A stretch of 64,000 bases of DNA from Microbotryum silenes-acaulis (lineage: Eukaryota > Basidiomycota > Microbotryomycetes > Microbotryales > Microbotryaceae). Each line of letters starts with the position of its first letter. The first letter of the stretch is position 1. Location of the stretch: positions 1,178,001-1,242,000 of the forward strand of contig QPFY01000006.1 of the NCBI GenBank assembly GCA_003665825.1. Reading direction: 5' to 3'. The notes beneath the pieces were generated by a model that saw only the letters and a program-made list of their open reading frames with translations, did no database searches and was not told the DNA's origin. Positions 55,928 through 64,000 of this stretch are shown piece by piece. Position numbers and translations under genes: made by a program.

Positions 55928-56992
55928 TCAACTTCTGCCTCTCCGAATTGTCGGCAGTCGAGTCGGCGCGGCGTAAGTACCTCTTCTCCGCCTCTCCCCG
56001 CCCAAAGGTGAGATTGTGCCAAGTGTTGTTCCTGCTGTCACGGTTGCTTGTCCAGCAGGTATCGGCTTGTTTGTAACTGTATCGACGAGCTCACTTGAAG
56101 TATACACCGATGACGAGCGCAAGGTATCCGTGATCGTCGTCTCGCTCGGGGCCGAAGACGTATAGCTGCCGCTGGGGATGACGGTACCGGTTGTTCTACT
56201 CTTGGACGTTGTCTTGAATCGCGTCGAGGTATAATTTGCGCCCGTGGCTTCGTACTGCGAGCTGTCGGTGTCATTGATGCGGCGCCGCGACAATCCGACA
56301 CCTAGTCCGATGGCCAGAGCGATGGCGATGACGGTCGCGATGAGCAGAACCAGTACAAGAGGGCGCATGTACCAAGGTCGGCCATACGATCGCTTCCGTC
56401 CGGAACTGCCATCAAGGAGTGACGATCCGGACCCTCCTTGCTCCGCCTTGGTGCCCATCGCCATCGTACCTGGGCCACCAGTTCCTGCTGCAGCACCACT
56501 CGCCTTCGAACCGGCCACACCTGCACCTGCACCTGCACCTGCACTTGCAGAGGCAGCTTCATCAGTCCCAGCACCCACTGCAGCACCATGGCCATATTCA
56601 TCGGCGCCCTTGGTTGTATGTGGCGCGAGGTAAGGTTTCTCCGACGTGAGCTCCCTCAACGACGGGCTGGGACTGAGGCCGGGGCCAAGCGTGCGGTCCG
56701 TTGCAGCACCTGCACCTGCACCGCCTACCGCACCGGCTGCTAGTCGTGGCGACGAGCCGTCAACCGAACTAGGGGCATGGCTGTTGGACCCGCGCGGGCG
56801 GGCGTTGAGCAGTCCGACGTCGTAGCCTTCTTGGCGATCCCGCTCGGTCAAGGGCAGGCCCCGCGATTGGGCCAGGTACGGGTCACGCCCCGATCCACCA
56901 TAGGCGGCACTAGGCGGGTTCAATGGTGGTGATGGTGGTGGTGGTGGTGGTGGTGGTGGTGTCGAGGACGGAGGCGAGGAGGGGCGGGACAT
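55928..56992 (-). CDS. Single-pass membrane protein with Ser/Thr-rich C-terminus
   Basis: 354 residues from the Met at 56992 (MSRPSSPPSST), which starts the frame just before a poly-Pro stretch. The order is: a Pro-rich N-terminus with nine consecutive Pro, a Gly/Ala/Ser-rich region (GAGAGAG repeats), a basic stop-transfer stretch (RKRSYGRPWYMR), one strong membrane helix (PLVLVLLIATVIAIALAIGL), then about 120 Ser/Thr-rich residues with possible N- and O-glycosylation sites. There is no N-terminal signal peptide, so it is probably a type II protein with a glycosylated outer part at the plasma membrane or cell wall. Such low-complexity proteins are common in basidiomycetes. I recognise no family. 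The frame stays open upstream to 57214, but that stretch reads like promoter or leader sequence. Confidence 0.6.
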   Translation of the reverse strand: MSRPSSPPSSTPPPPPPPPPSPPLNPPSAAYGGSGRDPYLAQSRGLPLTERDRQEGYDVGLLNARPRGSNSHAPSSVDGSSPRLAAGAVGGAGAGAATDRTLGPGLSPSPSLRELTSEKPYLAPHTTKGADEYGHGAAVGAGTDEAASASAGAGAGAGVAGSKASGAAAGTGGPGTMAMGTKAEQGGSGSSLLDGSSGRKRSYGRPWYMRPLVLVLLIATVIAIALAIGLGVGLSRRRINDTDSSQYEATGANYTSTRFKTTSKSRTTGTVIPSGSYTSSAPSETTITDTLRSSSVYTSSELVDTVTNKPIPAGQATVTAGTTLGTISPLGGERRRRGTYAAPTRLPTIRRGRS

Positions 56993-57907
56993 GGAGCGGG
57001 ACGTAGGCTGAGCCGGATGTTTGACGTTTCGAGGGTGATCTCGCGCCGCGCCGGGGTTGGGATGTCGATCAAGGAAGGGGAGGGGGAGGGGCGAGGGGGG
57101 GGGCTGTTGTGCACAGAGGCGATGCAATCGAGGACCCCACGGACACACGCGCGGACTAGTTGTTGTACAAGAACCAAGCAGGTGGGCTTTACAGACCGTG
57201 TGGAACAAGAACACAGGAGACGCGTGGTGGTAGTGAGATGGTCGAGTGGCTGGCGTGGTATGGAGAGGATGTGTGATCGCGGTTTGTGGTCAAAGCCAAA
57301 GGCATCCAAAAGATCGGGGGTGGGTGGAGGTCGTTCCCGGTGGACTGAATTAGCAGCACAGGCGCAGGGTGTCGCAGGCCGGGCGCCGGTGGCACTTAGC
57401 AGCACCGCATTGTGCTGCCCGGCCTGCGACACCCTACGCCCACCTCAGGCATACCCAAAGGTACACGCCCGGTAGCGGCGCGAAGCGCGCTTGCCAAACC
57501 TCGCTTCTTAGCGGGTTTCCCGGCGGTTTTGGGTCCAGTACCATAGTTGGGAGCTCCCAGTCTCGAGCATCAAGAGTGACTTCAGTGCGTATTAAGTCCT
57601 GCCACATAACTCCCAGAAAAATGTCTGGAGTTAGTTTGAACAGCCCAAGTCGTCTTGTCATGTGCTGCCCCATCCTTATCACGTCCTCTAATTTCACGTT
57701 GACAGCTAACTCTTGAGCGTCGACTATCGAATCACGCCGACGCGGTCACGTGGGCATGGCCAGTGGAGTGCCGTCGCGCTCGCGTCAGACGTCAGCGCGT
57801 CAGTCACGAGTCGGTCCCGCGCGGCGTTGCAAGCAGTGTTTGTTGCGGACTCACACCCTCTTGACCTCGCCGCCAGCTTTCTGTCCCCTCTACAAACGAA
57901 TACCGAA
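56993..57907. other. Region between membrane protein and KDZ gene
   Basis: No gene supported. It contains a GGGGAGGGG-type purine stretch near 57,075-57,110 and the strong palindrome at 57361-57440. It may include the upstream end of the second KDZ transposon, but I could not find a matching TIR on the right. Confidence 0.4.
57361..57440. repeat. 80-bp near-perfect palindrome (24-bp arms)
   Basis: 57361-57384 (GGCGCAGGGTGTCGCAGGCC then GGGC) is the reverse complement of 57417-57440 with one mismatch. The 32-nt centre contains a smaller stem AGCAC/GTGCT (CCGCATT loop-side), so a branched cruciform or hairpin is possible. It lies about 470 bp upstream of the KDZ transposase start. Confidence 0.8.
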
Positions 57908-60900
57908 ATGTTCGGCCGTCGTCGTCGCCCTGGACAGATCAGGCTGCCCAAGTTGAGGCCCCAAGACATGGAAGATCACCCTAGTGCGCGCCGGGCTCCC
58001 GGCCACGTGAAGATCAAAATCTACGGAGGCGGTCAAGTCGAGATTGGCAAAAACCCACCCCGACGCACAGCAGCAACAGTAGCAGCATCGGCATCAGCAT
58101 CAGCATCAGCATCAGTATCAACTCCGAATCCTCCTCAGCTGGCGGCACCCTTCATCGACTCGGCATTGGCATTCGCTGGCGACGCGTCGGATCCTGGTGA
58201 TGACTTCGGGCTAGGTGAAGAAGACGGAGAAACATATCGATATGAACCAGACGGTGGGGCTATGTCCGAGGATGATGGTGGATTCGAGCAAGATTTTCAT
58301 CATGTCACGTCTCCTTTCCTTGAACCCTGCCCATTCGAGATCTACGAGTCGCAAGACGTCGAGCAGATGACGCTCGACCAGCCCAGAAGCGAACTCGCCC
58401 CTTCCTTCACCCCCGCACACACACGCGAAAGGGTGAAAACGACATATCTCTCTTTTCTTACGCGTGAGGCAAGACTGCGCAAGCTCGAACGCCCTCGACT
58501 CTTCGTACAATATCAGTCATTTGTGATGGGCAGCAAGTGGCGACTCAATCCGCGCATCATCGAGGCCGAGGATGTGGAGAGCGGCAGCCCCGTGTTCACG
58601 ATCGCTGACAGGGTGGACCCGCGGCCGTGTGCGTGTGACCATACCAAAAACCGACACATTCTGGTACATGGTGCCACCAGTCGTGAGTACATCCGAATCT
58701 GCTGCCCCCTTGTATTTCTATGGAATGCTGATAGCTCAATTGATTTATATCGTCATCGCCACCCCTTGTCAAAGGCTTACTCCTCGAGGTATCCTTCTGT
58801 CCGCTATCCGACACCGCCAACCCCTGCATCACATACGCCGAACGACTGGCCAACATAGGCCTCATGGGTGCAACTGCCTCGAATCCATTGTCTGCATTCA
58901 CATTTCAGGTCTTACAGCTTGTCGAATCTGGCTGGGCTGCTGATCCTTCATCAGTTGATGGGATGGCCCAAGGAATGGATGACTACTACGAAAGATGCGG
59001 GTGGGGAGATTCGGGAGCCCTTTCATCTCATCCCTTTGTTAGTCAAAAGCGAAAGCGGACTCCAGCGCGTAACATGATTCCTATCCTCGTGGAGCGGACC
59101 TGCACTCATCTTGCCTGTGTGCAAATATTTCACAGGATCGCGAACCTAGAAAACAATGGCAACGAGCACTCGACGAGTTCCGAGCACTAGCCGCCTACGA
59201 GGCCGATTTCACCGATCGCCTGCTCAACATTAAGGATGCATACGCCTACAAGTGCCCTGCCTGCTTCGGACCAACGCATTTGAACCAGCCGAACCAGGCA
59301 CCCAAGTTCGATCATTTGATCGCAATTGACGGGAACTTTCAGCAATGGCGCAACCAAGCGGCCAAACACGACCCGCAAGCCACCTTACCGGACTTATTCA
59401 TCAACCCGACAGAATTATCCGAGATGAAGGAGGCGGTCGAGAAGACGACAACTCCGGCCAAGAAGGTAAGTCGTCGTTGAGCCTGTGATAGCGCCCCAGT
59501 ATGTGTAGTCCTCATGCTATGATGACCTCCCTCGCAGGCTTGCACAGAATCGTGGAAAGCTGCAGACGACGGCGCAGAGAAGATATGGGCGGGCAAGAGC
59601 GACACCGGCCTTGTGGCTTGCGTGTGTCGGCATGATGTTGTTCTCAAAATGGTCAATCTAGTGAAAAGCGGGGAAAAGTACGTACAACTACCCTGTGCTC
59701 ACGACCTAGATGGCGTTCACAACGTGATTGCGCGTATACTGATCCCATGGCTGGTGACCGCTCCACATTGCAGACTATACTATGCACTGGCTCTGATCAA
59801 GCACGTCGCGGAACGAATGAGGCCCGAAGCCAGAATTGGGGTCTTGTACGACATTGCCTGCAACCTGAAGCATCACATTCAGAAGGTGAGCGGGCCATCA
59901 TCTTGTGGCACGAGATCGACGCGACCGAAGGCATCATTTCTCACCACTTCGCTGCATGTCTCTAGAGGGAATTATTACCTGAATTGGCCCCACGTCTCGA
60001 ATTCGCTACAAGTGTCTTCCACGCTTTTGCGCACCAGTGGTCCTGTCAAATCGAGTTCAATCCTCAGCTCATACCCAACTTCGGCTGCACCGACGGCGAA
60101 GGATGCGAACGTCTCTGGAGCTCTCTCCGCTCCCTTATCCCGATCAACCGTCCATCGACACGCTCTCATCGCTTGGACAATGTGACCCGGAGATAGATCG
60201 AGCTCAATCGCTCCAGCGTGGATGATCTCGGTGAGCGTCGCCGTTTCAGGATACATCGAAGGTGCCTGGAACTCAACACCCGTTGCTTTAGGTTACTGGA
60301 TGCATCGGAAGCACGCGCGCGCCGAAGTGAAGCTGAGTCTAGCTCAAGCACGACTCAATCAGGTGAAAGATAGTGACCCACGATGGACGGAGTCGGCGCT
60401 GCTCCTTGAGTGGAAGGATCAACGTACTGCGCAAGCGGCAAAAACAACCGCAGAACAAGCCCAACAAAATCAAACCTTGCGCTTGGAGATGTATGCTATA
60501 CTCATCGAGCTATACGAGCTGGACTTTTCCATGTGCGTACTTTGGCATCATAGGTGTTCTAAGATACTGATGCGCGACTGCTCGTGCTCATGTGACAGGT
60601 TTGATTCGCGCGAGAATGGTGACCCTGCGATTCAAGCAAGTCAGGAGGCGAAGCGTCTCGCCATCTTGGCAAGATTTGAAGACAGGACCGCGGATCAGGA
60701 CCGAGCCACGGTCTTGGGTGAGCCTGCCTCAGACCTGCATCATTGCTTCTGAAGCTCCAGCTGAGACAGTATGATTTTCACCTCTCAGACTTCAAAAATG
60801 TGTGCTCTTGCTCGATCGCTCTGCGTCATCTTCGATCCGAGGTGATCGCCTTTCAAATGAGCCAAGTCAAACTCAATTCCTTGCGCCGAGGCAGAGGAGG

Positions 60901-61921
60901 GGCGACACTCGGGCAGAGGAACGTCGCCAAGATCAAAGCAATGGGGTCCAAAGGTCAATATCAAGTCGAGAAGGCCATGAAGTTGTACAATGCCGCGGTC
61001 GAGAAGTTTCGAGCTGAGGCCAGTGCCTCTTTTCAGTCCATATCGCAAGGGCTCCAGCTCGCCGATGGTTTCCAATCAATTATGTCAAAGCAGGAGACGG
61101 ATGCGTTCTGGCAGGATGGATTCTTCACTCACTTCAAGGCCGAGTGGGCGATCAACCCACTAGTGAAGGAGGGTATTCAAGCGCTGCAGTCTAAGACCCG
61201 CGCGCAAGAGGAGATGCAGCACCTCGGCACCGAGGTTCGACAAGCCCTGGCCTGGCTTGAGGACGCAGTCAACAACTTAGCGGCAGTCCGAGAAAGGTGG
61301 CTATCCGAGCATGGTGAGTACAAGATCTTTCGCGTATACCTATCTGTTACTTGAACCTGATGATAAGTGACGAATTCTTGCAGCATCCATGGAAGATCAG
61401 GCAGCCATGCAGGCTTTGCCGGGTCAGATTACGCAATGACACGAGTCACGTGTCTCACGAGCACTCTCCGCAAAACCCATAACGTTCGTAGGCTCATCAA
61501 AAAGTGGTCGCGCAATGACTATTTTTCCTACGTGTGGTATCATACTGCTGAGGTGGACGAACGGGTACCCGAAGCCCTTGGCCACGTCGGGGGGTCTTTC
61601 AAGGCGCACGCGAACAAACGATTACCTCGAGCCAGGATTGGCGCCGAAGGCTTCGCCACGGTCGAAGACCGCCATCTAACGAACTATCCCTCGGCCCAGA
61701 CGCCTTCTGCAGGGGTGACAGACCCGGAGGCTCGACAGATCAACAGAGCGCTTGACATGATCGACCAGGCGGAGTTGGACAAGTCACTTCAATCACTTGT
61801 TTTATCACTTGACCAAGCACCCCACTTCGACTTATGTGAAGTAGACCCTATGGATGACGACGACGATCCAATTTTAGATGAATACATAGTAGACCATATC
61901 TGTGTTATGAACATGTCGTAA
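57908..61921 (+). pseudogene. KDZ-type transposase (copy 2), nearly complete, two lesions
   Basis: At least ten exons with good GT-AG sites, beginning MFGRRRRPGQIRLPKLRPQD: 57908-58682, 58775-59037, 59136-59465, 59538-59677, 59774-59885, 59966-60230, 60292 onward. Order: acidic N-terminus with a poly-Ala/Ser run, CACDHTKNRHILVHG, SFCPLSD, EYADFT-type helices with CPACFGPTH, IAIDGNFQQW (first catalytic Asp), a VCRHD motif, GEKLYYALAL, LYDIAC (second Asp), VFHAFAHQWSCQ, DGEGCERLWSSLR (catalytic Glu), HRL, then a long helical C-terminus. This is the KDZ DDE-like transposase plan. Lesions: an in-frame TAG at 60194-60196 just after HRLDNVTRR, with conserved-looking ELNRSSVDDL beyond it, and a frame break before 61437, after which RRLIKKWSRNDYFSYVWY resumes in another frame. 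It is probably inactive unless these are assembly errors. Confidence 0.75.
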
Positions 61922-64000
61922 CCCTTGCTTCACGTACTCGCCGCTTGGGCAATGCGAACCTGAAATGCAATCAAGATGCCGCACTTTGACTTTTTGGACC
62001 AGGAAGAATATGTGGAGTGGTTGAGTATTTCTTCTCACCTCTCCTCAATCCGAGAAATCACTCATATCGCCTGAAATGCTCAAGTGCCGGGGTAACCCGC
62101 CTTGTTCTCGAATTGTGGAGAGGAGAGTACTCCGTGAACAAGTCTCAGTGATGGGTCTCGATACTCCTGAGCAACCCCCGCTTTCGTGAGATTGGTGTGC
62201 CGACTGGCGATGTTCCTAGAATCCCAGGCGGCTCGCTACGGGCAACCTGAGTGCCGCAACCTCGGTGCTTCAGGCGGTTCGAGGGAAATAGTCAGGGGTC
62301 ACAACAACAGAATGACTGGGCCGGGCAACTTTGGTAATGACATTGTTTGGAGAGCTTATATTGAGCTCTTCAGAAAGTTTGGACAGGTAATTATGTTTTC
62401 TTGCCTTCGCACACCCCGCACTCTACCGACCCGAGTACGGGAAAGCCCAGTTCGGCATTGCTCTTCGGCCGTTTCGAGATTGGAAGTCAGGAGGCACGAC
62501 AATACAAACACGGCGTACAAGTAAATTCCGATGAAGTCTCCCAGCGTATGATAATCGGCATACTTGGATGCTACCTTTCCCTGGAAAGGCTTGAGTCCAA
62601 CGGAGTCTGCTGCTAGGCTCAGCTCCTGTCTTCACTGAGATAGAGCTTGTCAATCAATCAGAGAATTGCCCAGGCCATAGATGGGATCGCAAGCACTAGT
62701 ATAACCATCGCCTTGAGGAAGGACCTGGGGTGGGGAGCTACTCTATGGTATAAAAGCGGTCGATCAAAGATGTTATGAAAAGATAAGGGAAAAGATGGGA
62801 CTGAGACCGAAGACGAGGGAGACGCGAGAAACGAGACCGAGTACGAGAACGAAACGCTGAGACTGGAGACTGGAGACGACGCTGAACGAGACTTGAAACA
62901 GGCAGAAAGTGAGAGCCGGGCAAGATTCTGTATTGGATCCTGGAAGTGGTCTAGCTAAGAACAAGAAGCAAACCCCCCTCAAAGGTTCCGACCATTCAAA
63001 CCCCTGCGCTCCTTTTATTCCCCTTCACCCCTTCATCCGCACATTCGGCCCGGTCTTCCATTCAAATCCTGCCACATGATTCGTCGCTGACAGTCAATCC
63101 TTGAGTCATCGAAGTACTGAGCTTGCCCGGGAGCGCTTTATCGCTGAGAAATCTGCCGAAATCGGTGTTTGATCCTGCCGGAACCGGTGTTGACCTTGAC
63201 AATTTGAAACGACTCCGGAACTCGGCCCCGCTACAACCGAAATGACTCCTGAACCCGGCCGGCTACAGCCGCTGCTTCCGACGGGATTCCGAGTACCACA
63301 ACTCCCGAACAAGCATCGGAGCAGTGGCGAGAGTCTCCAACAGGGGCGATTCGATTGGGCACACTTGCGAGTAACGGGCGACTGGGCCGTCGTAAAGGCC
63401 AGATCTCACGACTTGCGAGTCCGGCGAAGCGCGAGTCCGAGAAGCGAGGTTCCAGAAGTCAGACACTAGAAGGCAAGTTCGTCTTGGCCATGTTAGTAGA
63501 TATGGGTGAATTGGACTTCTACCCCTTTTTGTGCATAAAACACTGCGCGATCCCAAATGTGTTTCAAATCGTTGCGCCGATGCCGAATGCTATTTAAATG
63601 CGATGTGGTATTTCAAATTGGGGGCCCGATTATGGGATCATCCCATTTCAGGTTTTTTTTTGTTTGCTATGTACCTCCGGGGCCCCACCCCCGGGCCTCC
63701 AGTGACTGACTCGATGGATGGGATCCGAATCCGGCGATCGAGTCGTTGCGATGGTCACTGTCAGTTATAGCGTTATAGCACAATCATACTGATACCTAAA
63801 AATCTTAGGAAAAGTAGGAGGAATGGTATATGCTTCTATTGATGTGAAAATACCTCGCTTAGTAGCTGGGTTCATTTAGAAAAGCTGTGAATTCCTTCTG
63901 GGATCCGGGCAGCCAGTTTGGGCTCCATTTCAGCGAATGAATTGCAATCTGATTCTCGTTTGACGTACAAGCTCTTAGTCATTTCCGAGCTGTTAGAATT
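61922..64000. other. Right-end region with no supported gene
   Basis: Short frames only. 62321-62620 reads protein-like fragments (GNFGNDIVWRAYIELFRKFG, then a possible intron and ALLFGRFEIGSQEARQYKHG) without a known motif. 62,800-62,900 is a GAGAC-rich low-complexity stretch. No terminal repeat matching the KDZ gene's left side was found, so the right end of that transposon is undefined. Confidence 0.4.

Noticed and set aside
62321..62620. Possible two-exon gene (GNFGNDIVWRAYIELF..., SALLFGRFEIGSQEAR...)
   Set aside because: No start codon context, no known motif and uncertain splice sites; noted only in the regional entry.

Overview
The window looks like nuclear DNA of a basidiomycete fungus. 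Genes are split by many short (about 50-110 nt) GT-AG introns, the proteins are recognisably fungal (Ubp6, Spc3, Pan6, Aro3/4-type DAHP synthase, CSC1-type channel), and there are KDZ-type transposases, which are typical of basidiomycetes. Moderately GC-rich coding DNA would fit Pucciniomycotina (for example Microbotryomycetes), but that placement is inference. There are no bacterial operons, CRISPR arrays or convincing tRNA/rRNA genes.

Layout. 1-5.97 kb is gene-poor, with short inverted/direct repeat units. 5.97-21.2 kb is a host block: COG7 (Golgi tethering), a cysteine-rich fungal protein with an in-frame TGA, CSC1/OSCA channel and Ubp6 (proteasome-associated deubiquitinase). 21.6-34.3 kb is a pile-up of mobile DNA: a 5'-truncated LINE with RNase H, a possible Helitron-like remnant, a truncated Ty1/copia element carrying a solo LTR of another family, a 754-bp fold-back element whose core is an array of about 13 small hairpins, and a 5.4-kb TIR-bounded KDZ transposon with decayed genes. 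34.6-46.3 kb is a second host block: DAHP synthase, peroxisomal Lon (ends SRL), Dim1 rRNA dimethylase (with a 12-nt microexon), pantothenate synthetase and a small possibly mitochondrial protein. 47.7-52.7 kb is a full-length Ty1/copia element with apparently identical LTRs and a 5-bp target duplication. 54.5-57 kb carries Spc3 (signal peptidase complex) and a single-pass membrane protein. 57.9-61.9 kb is a second KDZ transposase gene, with all catalytic motifs but an in-frame TAG and a late frame break. The end of the window has no gene I can support.

The host genes are unrelated housekeeping functions and form no cluster. The most unusual object is the fold-back element at 27,852-28,605. 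Between 162-bp inverted ends it carries two tandem copies of a unit made of regularly spaced mini-hairpins. Between the two copies the loops vary, while the stem changes keep pairing (two G-T wobble changes and one A:T to G:C double change). That is the main candidate for an undescribed structured element.
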